The notes under the pieces were generated by a model. The model was not told the origin of the DNA, searched no databases, and saw nothing but the letters and a program-made list of their open reading frames with translations. Below, piece after piece: positions 37,511 through 45,504 of a stretch of 64,000 bases of DNA (position 1 is its first letter; every line of letters starts with the position of its first letter). This DNA is from JACCXG01 sp963785755. Lineage in GTDB: Bacteria > Acidobacteriota > Vicinamibacteria > Vicinamibacterales > 2-12-FULL-66-21. The stretch spans positions 372,001 to 436,000 of the forward strand of contig CAWAXG010000075.1 in the NCBI GenBank assembly GCA_963785755.1, read 5' to 3'. Position numbers and translations under genes: made by a program.

Positions 37511-37876
37511 CTAGAGCAGGTCGGCGGGAGGGGCGCGCGCGGGAAGGTTATCGACGACAGCCGGCAGGACTTCGGCTCGATCGAGGCGGAGAACGATGCT
37601 CGGCGGGCTGAGTTCCGCGACGCCGAGATTCAGCAGCGTTCGCGGCGATCGCAGCGAACGCGTCCAGTGACAGACCGCACAGTGTTCGGACTCGGCCTGT
37701 GACCCTGGCCCTGGCTGCAGGCTGTGCTGCGACTCGTCGTGATCGCCGTACGACGGAATCGCGGCCGGCATGCACGCCGCATCGTCCACCGCGGCGTGCG
37801 GCAGCCGAATCGCGGCGACCAGCAGCACTACCGCGATGACACGCGACCAGCGCCTCAGCCGATCAAGGGCCATCAA
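37511..37876 (-). CDS. DUF2946-like small Cys/His protein
   Basis: A 121-residue exported protein: N-terminal hydrophobic segment (VIAVVLLVAAIRLPHAA), then a His/Ser-rich stretch and the motif SEHCAVCHWTRSLRSP (CxxCHW), as in small DUF2946-type metal-associated proteins. It is 46 bp upstream of the ZnuD-like receptor on the same strand and likely in one transcript. A metal-binding or sensing role is inferred from motif and neighbour, not known. Confidence 0.6.
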   Translation of the reverse strand: MMALDRLRRWSRVIAVVLLVAAIRLPHAAVDDAACMPAAIPSYGDHDESQHSLQPGPGSQAESEHCAVCHWTRSLRSPRTLLNLGVAELSPPSIVLRLDRAEVLPAVVDNLPARAPPADLL

Positions 37877-37890
37877 CTTGAGACTACCAC

Positions 37891-37990
37891 GGGACTGGGG
37901 ACTCGGGACTCGGGCTTGTCTCGGGATCCGGGGGGCGATCCTAAATCCCGGGACAAGCCCTAGCCCCCAGTCCCGAGTCCCGAGTCCCGC
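37891..37990. repeat. Family B palindrome (long hairpin)
   Basis: Arms at about 37891-37928 and 37945-37990 are inverted copies (GGGACTCGGGACTCGGGCTT against AAGCCC...GAGTCCCGAGTCCC) with a loop of about 17 bp. It lies between divergent genes (37876 minus, 38011 plus), so it is not an ordinary terminator. Confidence 0.7.
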
Positions 37991-38010
37991 CCATCGGTAT
38001 ACTCCCAGCG

Positions 38011-38655
38011 ATGTTCCCCGTCCGCGACGTCATCCCCTCACGGACGACGCCGTTCGTCACGATTGGCCTGATCGCGGCGAATATCCTCACCTTCGTCTAT
38101 CAGCTGCAGCTCGATCGACTGCAGCTGTATGACCTCGCGCACACGCGCGGAGTCGTGCCGGCCGACCTCGTCTGGCCGTCGCTCGTCACCAGCCTTTTCG
38201 TTCACGACGGCTGGCTGCAGTTCGGCACGAACATGCTCTACCTCTGGCTCTTCGGCGAGAACGTCGAGGATGCCATCGGACACGCGGGATATCTGCTCTT
38301 CTACCTGGCGGCGGGATCCGGCGCTGCGCTCGCGCACGCCGCGCTGCATCCCTCGTCTTTGATGCCGCTCATCGGGGCGAGCGGCGCGGTCGCCGCGGTG
38401 ATGGGTGCGTACTTCGTGCTGTATCCGAAGTCGCAGGTGCTGAACGTGGTGTTCCTGATCGTCTACCGCGACGTGATTGAGGTACCGGCGTTCCTCTTTC
38501 TCGGACTGTGGCTCGTGCTGCAGCTCCTGACGCCCCTCGCTCCGATGGGGGCACAGGCGGCGGACATCGGTCTCTCGTTCGATGCGTGCATCGCTGGATT
38601 TGCCCTCGGCGCGATCGTCGGTTTCGTGCAGCGGCGGCGGCGCCGATGGAACTGA
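38011..38655 (+). CDS. Rhomboid-family membrane protein lacking catalytic His
   Basis: A 214-residue six-helix rhomboid. The serine loop is present (LIGASGAVAAVMGAYFVLYP, Ser124), as is the L1-type segment FVHDGWLQFGTNMLYLWLFG. The catalytic histidine expected in the last helix (AHIGGF-type) is replaced: SFDACIAGFALGAI has Cys193 at that position, and the helix-2 His is Gln70. It may thus be a non-proteolytic rhomboid, or use a different dyad. The C-terminus is basic (QRRRRRWN). The stop falls inside the first copy of a 54-bp direct repeat, so the extreme C-terminus is repeat-encoded. Confidence 0.88.
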   Translation: MFPVRDVIPSRTTPFVTIGLIAANILTFVYQLQLDRLQLYDLAHTRGVVPADLVWPSLVTSLFVHDGWLQFGTNMLYLWLFGENVEDAIGHAGYLLFYLAAGSGAALAHAALHPSSLMPLIGASGAVAAVMGAYFVLYPKSQVLNVVFLIVYRDVIEVPAFLFLGLWLVLQLLTPLAPMGAQAADIGLSFDACIAGFALGAIVGFVQRRRRRWN

Positions 38656-38698
38656 CGCAGACGGGACTCGGGGCGCGGGACTGGGGACTCGGGCGGGT
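38645..38698. repeat. 54-bp direct repeat, copy 1 (family B)
   Basis: Nearly identical (one mismatch) to 38796-38849. It begins inside the last codons of the rhomboid gene and contains family B GGGACTCGGGG words. Between copies lie family D words (GGTGATCGGTGATCAGCGATC) and CGTGCCGT repetition. Confidence 0.75.
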
Positions 38699-38795
38699 CT
38701 GTTCGGTGATCGGTGATCAGCGATCGGGGATCAGAATCTGCTGGCTTCGTGCCGTCGTGCCGTCGTGACTTCGTGCAGCGCGAAGCGCCGGGGCG

Positions 38796-38849
38796 GATGG
38801 AAGTGACGCAGACGGGACTCGGGGCGCGGGACTGGGGACTCGGGCGGGT
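38796..38849. repeat. 54-bp direct repeat, copy 2 (family B)
   Basis: Second copy of 38645-38698, 151 bp downstream, before the convergent end of the caspase-like gene at 38873. Confidence 0.75.
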
Positions 38850-38872
38850 TTCGGGGTATGAGGGATGAGGGC

Positions 38873-39845
38873 TCAGCTCTTGACGCGCCCTCTTATATCG
38901 CGCGCGATGCGGGCCAGGGCGAGCATCACGCGCTCGAATTCGCGGGCGTATTCTTCCGGCGCCATGAAGGCCTTCTTGATCTGAAGCTCCTCGACCTCGG
39001 CCATCAGGGACGCGCGGCGCTGGAGCAGATCGACCAGGACCTCGTCGGTCGGCGGCGCTCCAGACGAGGGGGCGTCCAGGTATGTCCGTGTGGCGAGCGA
39101 GCCGTCTTCGCCCTGGGCGGCGGCCTCGCGGCCGACGCCGTCGCCGTTGTCGTCGAGCAGCGACCGTTCGGTCGCGAGCTGGCCTCTCTGTTGGTAGTGG
39201 CGCCGCACACCGCCGGCGGCCGCGGCGAACGCCTCCCAGATCGAGATGCGCCCGTTCTTGTCGATGTCGGAGGCTTCGTCGCGGAGCGACGCCACGAAAT
39301 ACTCCGGGAAGACCGTATCGAAGCGCTGCGCCGCGGAGTCGGTCGCGGCGATCACGACCCGGCGCGGGCCGGTGAATCGCTCGATGAATGGAAAGCTCGC
39401 GGACGCGGTATTGACCAGCACGATGCGGCCAGGCAGACCACGAAAGAGCCCCACCCATTCGGCCGACTCCATGTCCGGGCCGACCAGATTGAACTTCGCC
39501 TCGACGCCGTCGAATGTCCCGTGCCCGATCATGACGACGAAGAGCAGATCGTCTGCCGCCATCTGCTGCCGCAGCGTGGCAAAGGTCCGCCTGACGTTCG
39601 CCGCCGTCGCCGCCTTGATCTCCTCGGGCGTCTCGCTCAGCACGGTCACCCGAGACGGATCGAACTTCATTACCTCGACGAGCGTCTGCGCCAGGCTGCC
39701 GGTCCACTTCGAGGTACTGCTGGACGTAGTTCGCACCCCCGGTGGCCCCGGCGACGATGAGCGCGTATCGCTGCTGGGCCGAGGCGGGAGATGCGCACAG
39801 CAAGCCTGTGGCAACGGCGATCGCGGACAACGCGGCACGCGTCAT
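38873..39845 (-). CDS. Caspase-fold (C13/C14-like) protein with EF-hand, frameshifted
   Basis: A secreted protein of about 323 residues. ATG 39845 gives a signal peptide (ALSAIAVATGLLCASPASAQ) and RYALIVAGATGGANYVQQYL. A missing base near 39710 breaks the frame; it resumes KWTGSLAQTLVEVMKFDPSR. The caspase-like core has the His motif FVVMIGHGTFDGVEAKFNLV, but where the catalytic Cys should lie, the strand reads IVLVNTASASFPFIERF with no Cys. A perfect 12-residue EF-hand loop follows, DIDKNGRISIWE, suggesting calcium binding. The start overlaps the stop of the upstream VWA gene by four bases (ATGA), making this the last gene of the MoxR operon. Confidence 0.8.
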
Positions 39846-42058
39846 CGCAGTCCCCATCGCCGCCGCGTCAGCCACTCCACCGCGAGCAGCATGATGATCG
39901 CCGCGAACGACCAGCCGCTGTGCCAGAGATCGCGGCGCACGCGCAGCGCGGCGGCGGGGAGACCGGCGCGAAGATCGTTCATGAGCTCGGCCGTCCGGCC
40001 CGGCTCCAGGACACGCCCGCCGGACGCGAGCGCGACTCGCTGCAACACGCGGAGGTTGAGGCGCGGATCGGTCATCTCGGGATCTGCGCCGCCGACGAGC
40101 ATCGATGTCGAGGCGATGGCGGGCGCCGCGCCGGGCCGGCGGACGTCCGCCGTGACGCGATACACGCCGGGCTCCTCGGCATGCACCCGGGCCAGGTACG
40201 TGCCGTCCGCGGCCGCGGTGTCCACGGCGGCGGGAAGCGACTCGACGCGCCCGTCCGGCCTGGTCACCCGGACATCCACGGTGGCGTCACGAACCGGCTC
40301 GAACGCGGCGGATCGGGCGGCGACGCGAAGCGGCACGACGTCGCCCGGCGCGGTTCCAGCCGGCACCACGACGGCGACGGGATCTGCCGCGGGCAGGGCC
40401 AGCCAGCGGATCGCCTGCCGCCAGAACGTGTCGTAGGACCGATCGTTCGCCGGCAGGAGCATGCGCCATCGCCACGCGGCCTCACCGGTGAAGACCATCG
40501 TCCTCCCCTCGCCGTAGCGCTGGACGGCGACGAGCGCTCGTGGCGTTCCCCCTGAACCGCTGGTCACCGCGAGAACGCTCGCGCCGGGTCTCGGCCCACC
40601 GAGCGGCGAGATCGCCGCCAGCGCGGGAACGGCCTCCCAGCGCTTCCGCGTCTCCTCGATGCCCGGCGACAGCTGCATGATCGGGTGCGTTTCGCCGGCC
40701 GCGGTCAGCGCCACGCGGTTGGCGCCGAGCGGCGGGCCGGCAGATGCCTGAACCATGCCGCGGCCGCGTTCGCCGAGATCGAGCGGCAGCAGTTCCTCGA
40801 GCGGCGTGTCGCGCAGACCGCGTCGGAGGAAGGATTGCGCGCCGAGCACGAGGACACCCCCGCCCCGGCGCCCGACGAAGTCCCGTGTCGCGTCGAGTTG
40901 CGCGGACGTCAGGGCCGCCCCCTCGATGTTGGCGAAGGCGATGGCATCGTAGGCGAAGAGCTCTTCGGCTCTGGTCGGATACCCGGTGACGAGCGCGGCG
41001 CCGCGAGCGCTCGAAGCCTGGATGTAGAACGTGTCGCTGCCCTGCTCGTTCTTGCCCTTGCGAACCACGGCATCGACTTCGAGCCCGGTGTCGCCGCTCC
41101 ACGCGCGGCGGAGGAAGCTGTGCTCGAATCCTGGAGCGCCCTGAACGAGCAGGACCCGTCGGGCGCGCGACGGCGGCTGCACCAGCACACTGCGTGAATT
41201 GTTCTCGGGCACGAGCTCGCCGGCCGTCGCGGGAATCTCAATCGTGTACAGCGTCGCCGCGGCCTTGCCAGGGGCGACGTTGAAGGTCGCGCTGATTGGC
41301 GTGCCATCCTCCGCGGGTGTGACGCGGCGCACTTCGAGCGGACGCCCGTTCTCGAGCAAACGGATCTCCACGGGCGACCGCTCGAAGCCATGACTGACCG
41401 CGGTCACCGCGAGCTCGACGCGAGAGTCGTCCAGCACGGCTTCCGCGGCCGTGACGCTCAGCACCTCGCGATCCCGCCCCACGTCCGGCGAGCCGATCCC
41501 CATCGCAAACACCGGGACGGCCCCTTCCCCCTCGTCGCGGGCCGCCTCGGCGCTGGTCTCGCCGCCATCGGAGAGGAGCACGATTCCGGCGACCGGCCGG
41601 CCGCGGTAGCGTTCGCGGGCGGCCGCGAGCGCGGCGGCGAGCTCGCTGCGCCGTGCGGTCGCGCCGAGCGCGTCGGCGGTCGCAGGCACCAGGCTTTCAC
41701 CGAAGCCAAGAATCTCGGTCTGAAAGCGCGTCGAGATCGCTGGCAGCAGGTCGGTCTTGAGCAGCTCCCGGACGCGATCGATACGGCTCTGCCCTCCAGC
41801 GTCCTCGATGCCCATGCTGCGCGAGGTGTCGACGAGAATCGGCACGACCGCATCCGAGGCACCCTCTGGATCGCCGCTGGCAACCGGACGCATGATGAGC
41901 AGCAGCAACAGGATCAGCGTGATGAACCGGAGCCCGCTCAGCGTGGCGCGTCGAGGTCGCGTGAGCGGAGCCTGGCCGTACGCGTACCACGCCACGATCG
42001 CGGCAGCGACGATCAGTCCGAGCAGCGCCCACCAGGGGAGGGGATTGGCGAAGGTCAC
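39842..42058 (-). CDS. VWA / glutamine-amidotransferase-like membrane protein
   Basis: A 738-residue protein. Two N-terminal membrane helices (LGLIVAAAIVAWYAYG, FITLILLLLLIMRPVA) precede a VWA domain with the MIDAS motif VVPILVDTSRSMGIED. A long extracytoplasmic part follows, including a class-I glutamine-amidotransferase-like fold (RRVLLVQGAPGFEHSFLRRA, FVGRRGGGVLVLGAQSFLRR) and ends in a last helix (SFAAIIMLLAVEWLTRRR). It overlaps both neighbours by four bases (42055-42058; 39842-39845). Such VWA/GATase-like proteins are typical partners of MoxR and DUF58 genes; exact role unknown. Confidence 0.85.
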   Translation of the reverse strand: MTFANPLPWWALLGLIVAAAIVAWYAYGQAPLTRPRRATLSGLRFITLILLLLLIMRPVASGDPEGASDAVVPILVDTSRSMGIEDAGGQSRIDRVRELLKTDLLPAISTRFQTEILGFGESLVPATADALGATARRSELAAALAAARERYRGRPVAGIVLLSDGGETSAEAARDEGEGAVPVFAMGIGSPDVGRDREVLSVTAAEAVLDDSRVELAVTAVSHGFERSPVEIRLLENGRPLEVRRVTPAEDGTPISATFNVAPGKAAATLYTIEIPATAGELVPENNSRSVLVQPPSRARRVLLVQGAPGFEHSFLRRAWSGDTGLEVDAVVRKGKNEQGSDTFYIQASSARGAALVTGYPTRAEELFAYDAIAFANIEGAALTSAQLDATRDFVGRRGGGVLVLGAQSFLRRGLRDTPLEELLPLDLGERGRGMVQASAGPPLGANRVALTAAGETHPIMQLSPGIEETRKRWEAVPALAAISPLGGPRPGASVLAVTSGSGGTPRALVAVQRYGEGRTMVFTGEAAWRWRMLLPANDRSYDTFWRQAIRWLALPAADPVAVVVPAGTAPGDVVPLRVAARSAAFEPVRDATVDVRVTRPDGRVESLPAAVDTAAADGTYLARVHAEEPGVYRVTADVRRPGAAPAIASTSMLVGGADPEMTDPRLNLRVLQRVALASGGRVLEPGRTAELMNDLRAGLPAAALRVRRDLWHSGWSFAAIIMLLAVEWLTRRRWGLR

Positions 42059-45000
42059 TTCTTCACTTTGGCGAGGGACTCGAAGTATCGCGACACGGAC
42101 TGGCGATACGCTTCGGGCACGCGCTCGCTGCCGCCGGCGCTCAGCCGATCCTGCGCAAGTTTGCTGGCGAGCTGCGACGCAACCGCCGACTCATACCGCT
42201 CGAGGCGCACGTCCACGTCCTTGCGCAATCGCTCCCAGCCGCTGAAGTCCTGTTTGAACGATTCGTTGCCCGGCGCCGACTGGCTGAACTCATGATGCTC
42301 CGGGGTCGAGCCACCGAGCCCGTTCTGCTGCTGCGACTGCAGACGGCCGAGCGTCTCACGCGAGCGCTGCAGCTCGCGCGCGTAGTCCTGGCGGGCGCGC
42401 TGCAGCTGCTCCGCGGCGGATCCGGCCTGCCCTTCACGCCCGCGCGGCGAGGCCGTTTGTGCCTGCGTCCCCCGGCCGCCCTGGGCTTTGCTCTCGGCGT
42501 CACGCACCTGCCGCTCGAGCCGATTGAGGCGCTCCCGCATCTCGCGGGCGCGATCCAGTTCGTCGGTCATCCGCCGCGCTTCCGCATTGCCGCCGAGCGT
42601 ATCGACCAGGGCATCGAGCGCACGAGACAGCTGCTGTTCGGTCTGCCCCTGCGAAGCCGACGATGAGGGCTTCTGCCCTGGCGATCCGGCGGACGCGCGG
42701 TTCCGCATCTCGGCCGCCGTCGAGCGCATCCGTTCCCCGAGCCGCTGATTCTGCAGCTGTTGCCCGGCATCCCGGAACGGCGCGCCGGAAGGACCCGGCA
42801 CTTCCCGCTCGAGCTGCCGGGCCGTGCGCTGCAGTTCATCGAGGCGGTCCGCCAGCTTGTCCTTCTCCGCGGCCAGGCGGCGCAGCGCATCCGCGTTCGT
42901 CTGCTGGCCGTCCTTTTCGAGCCGCGACATCTCCGAGGCAATGCGCCGCTGGCCGTCCGCAATCTGTTGCGCCTCGAGCTGCAACTCTCCCGACGCCCGC
43001 TGCTGCGCGTCCGCGCTGCTGCCGCGCATCTGCCGTTCGGTCTGACGCAGCGCCTCGGCGGCTTTTTCGCTGCTGGCCGCAGCTCCCGCGGCATTCCGCC
43101 GCTGCATCTCGTTGGCGGCACTGCGCATCTCGTCGGCGGCGCGGCGCATGTCGCCCGACCGCTGCCCGCCGCGACCGCTTTCGGAAGGCTTCGACGTCTG
43201 GTCCTTGCCTGACCGCTCGCTGTTGCCTCGCTGCAGCTGCCGCTCGAGCTCTTCGGCCTGTTCGCGGAGCTCCTGCTGTTCGCGGGTCAGCTGCTCGAGC
43301 TGCCGCTTCATTTCCTCCTCGGACAGCTGGGCTTTCGCAAGTTCGCGCTGACGCCGGGCCAGCTCTTCCTGCCGTCGCGCCAGATCGCGAACCCGATCGA
43401 GCGCATCGCTCTTGTCCTCGTTCTCCGGGTTCTGCGACGTCGACTGCGGCGTCTCGTAGTTCGTCCGCTGCTGCCGCTGCAGCTCTCGATCGAAGAGCGC
43501 CGACAGGTCACGGTCCGTCCGGCTCGTGCCCCCTTGCCCTGGCCCGCTGGCCGACTGCTGCATCACTTGTCGCCGCCGCACTTCCGCCTGTGCCTGCAGC
43601 AGCCCTTGAAGCGCCTGCATCTCGTGCGGAATCGCTTCCGCCGTCCGTGCCCGCTCGAGCTGCTCCACGGCGCGGCCCATCGCCTCCACCGCGGCGACTA
43701 CCGGATCGGAGCCTCCGCGCCGGGGCGGCTGCGCCGGCATCACCTGCTGCGGGGCGTAGAGCGGTGGTCCGCCGCGGCGGCCGCCACGCATCGTCTGCTC
43801 TACCCGCGCCTTCAGCTCGGCCTGCGCCTGCCCGACCGCCTGCATGTCCATGGTCGATCGTCCGGCTCCGGATCGACGCTCGAGGTTCCAGGTCGCGTTG
43901 ATGATTTCCTTCTGCGCCGCGATCAAGCTGTCGAGCGTGGTTCCGGAAGCGCCGCTGCCCATGGCCTGGCTCTGCGCCGCGACGAACTCTTCGTTGAACG
44001 GCTTCACCTCGAGAAAGAAGATGTCGCTGCGCGTCTCGGTCGAGGGCTTGCCGCGGGCGACATCGCGCGCCCGCGCGTAATAAGTGATCACGTCGCCCGG
44101 CTGTACGCTGAGGTCTTCCGCCGCGAGCAGGTGCATCCCAACCTTGGCGACGTCGGTGCCATTCACGCGCGTGAACGGCACGGTCCGGGGGGTCTTACCG
44201 GCAACCGCGTACACCAGATCGAAATGCGCGACACCGTAGTCATCGTCCGCGCGCGCCTCGATCGCGACTTCTTCGAGCGGCGTGATGCCCTGATCCGCTG
44301 CCGGACGGACGATGCGCACGTCCGGCGGCCGATCGTCCATGAGACGGATGAAGTACTCGAGATCACTTCCGCCGCTCAGGCCATCGACGTCCGTCATGCT
44401 CACGCGATAGCCATCGTCTTTTTTGAGGAGGAGGTCGGCCGACGCACTGCCATCTTCGCCAATGTTCAGCCCGACCCGTCCTCCTTCGGTGAGCGACAGC
44501 CCGCCCGCTTTCAACGGCTTGTCGGTATGAATCCGCAATCGAGCTCGCGTCCCGGCAGGGCCGAAGATGTCTCCGTTGTCCCCGACGGTGCGAGGATGCT
44601 GGCCCGTGAATGCGGGGTACTCGTAAGCCACATCAATCCTCGTGACTCGAGGCGGGAACAAGGCCGTGACGGAGTACGGAGGCGACGATGAGGAGCCGGC
44701 GGCGACTCGATACTGGAAGCTGCGATCGACAGATTCGAAGTTATAGCTGAAGCCCGCGTCGCCGCGGCTCATCGGGACGACGCGCTGCTGGCCGTTCGCC
44801 GAGACCACGAGCGAGGGCACGACACCGAGCATCCGCGCGCCGCGGCCCTGAACCGTCGCCGTAATCTCGAGGGGCTGACCGGCGGGAAGCCGCACATCCC
44901 CGGTCTTGACGGCGATTTCGATGCTGTGCGGAAACAACGCGACCCACACGGTTGCGCCCGCGCGCAGCAGGTGCCCCGCCGCCAGGGCCAGCGCTACGAG

Positions 45001-45504
45001 CAGAACAGCCGCTCCCACGGCTGCCTCGAGCGTCGCCCGGCGCAATGCGTCCTGAGAAATGACGGAGGCCGGCTCAATCGCGCGAAGCGCGCGGACGGCG
45101 TTCGCGACGATCAGATTCGCGAATGCCTGACCATGCGTGTCAGGGGACTCCGCCACCTGAACGGCGCTGACCAGCGCATCACGCAGCTCGGGGGCCGTCC
45201 CGTCCGTATCGGCCCGCTCTTCGACAAACCGTGCGACCTGGCGGTCGTCCGGCCGGCGCTGCATCCGCAGGAAGACGTAGAGGGCGGCGGTCAGCGCGGC
45301 GCCGACGGCGAGAGTCGCCAGGGCCACAAGTCCAGCGCCCGAGGGCTGGAGCAGCCAGCCGGCGACGGCGGCAGCGGCCAGCGGCGCAGCGGCAGCCGCG
45401 GCCGCCCGCCCTGTCGTGGTGAGCGCGGCCAGCGCAAAGTAGCGCCGGCGGATGCGCCCCAGCAGCGTTCGCAGCTCGTCACGTTCCAGCATGTTGAGGC
45501 TCAT
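42055..45504 (-). CDS. DUF4175-family coiled-coil membrane protein
   Basis: A very large protein of 1,149 residues. ATG 45504 (MSLNMLERDELRTLLGRIRR) overlaps the upstream stop; the frame is open a little further but overlaps the preceding gene. The N-terminus has three membrane helices (GLVALATLAVGAALTAALYV; LEAAVGAAVLLVALALAAGH), a mid region of extracytoplasmic beta-type domains, then from about residue 640 a long Gln/Glu/Arg-rich coiled coil (RQEELARRQRELAKAQLSEE, ELREQAEELERQLQRGNSER) running almost to the end. It matches DUF4175, known beside MoxR/BatA genes. Its coiled coil could form an elongated scaffold in the periplasm. Confidence 0.85.
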   Translation of the reverse strand: MSLNMLERDELRTLLGRIRRRYFALAALTTTGRAAAAAAAPLAAAAVAGWLLQPSGAGLVALATLAVGAALTAALYVFLRMQRRPDDRQVARFVEERADTDGTAPELRDALVSAVQVAESPDTHGQAFANLIVANAVRALRAIEPASVISQDALRRATLEAAVGAAVLLVALALAAGHLLRAGATVWVALFPHSIEIAVKTGDVRLPAGQPLEITATVQGRGARMLGVVPSLVVSANGQQRVVPMSRGDAGFSYNFESVDRSFQYRVAAGSSSSPPYSVTALFPPRVTRIDVAYEYPAFTGQHPRTVGDNGDIFGPAGTRARLRIHTDKPLKAGGLSLTEGGRVGLNIGEDGSASADLLLKKDDGYRVSMTDVDGLSGGSDLEYFIRLMDDRPPDVRIVRPAADQGITPLEEVAIEARADDDYGVAHFDLVYAVAGKTPRTVPFTRVNGTDVAKVGMHLLAAEDLSVQPGDVITYYARARDVARGKPSTETRSDIFFLEVKPFNEEFVAAQSQAMGSGASGTTLDSLIAAQKEIINATWNLERRSGAGRSTMDMQAVGQAQAELKARVEQTMRGGRRGGPPLYAPQQVMPAQPPRRGGSDPVVAAVEAMGRAVEQLERARTAEAIPHEMQALQGLLQAQAEVRRRQVMQQSASGPGQGGTSRTDRDLSALFDRELQRQQRTNYETPQSTSQNPENEDKSDALDRVRDLARRQEELARRQRELAKAQLSEEEMKRQLEQLTREQQELREQAEELERQLQRGNSERSGKDQTSKPSESGRGGQRSGDMRRAADEMRSAANEMQRRNAAGAAASSEKAAEALRQTERQMRGSSADAQQRASGELQLEAQQIADGQRRIASEMSRLEKDGQQTNADALRRLAAEKDKLADRLDELQRTARQLEREVPGPSGAPFRDAGQQLQNQRLGERMRSTAAEMRNRASAGSPGQKPSSSASQGQTEQQLSRALDALVDTLGGNAEARRMTDELDRAREMRERLNRLERQVRDAESKAQGGRGTQAQTASPRGREGQAGSAAEQLQRARQDYARELQRSRETLGRLQSQQQNGLGGSTPEHHEFSQSAPGNESFKQDFSGWERLRKDVDVRLERYESAVASQLASKLAQDRLSAGGSERVPEAYRQSVSRYFESLAKVKK

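Noticed and set aside
37891..37990. Rho-independent terminator
   Set aside because: It lies between two divergent gene starts, has no T-run, and arms are far longer than a normal terminator.
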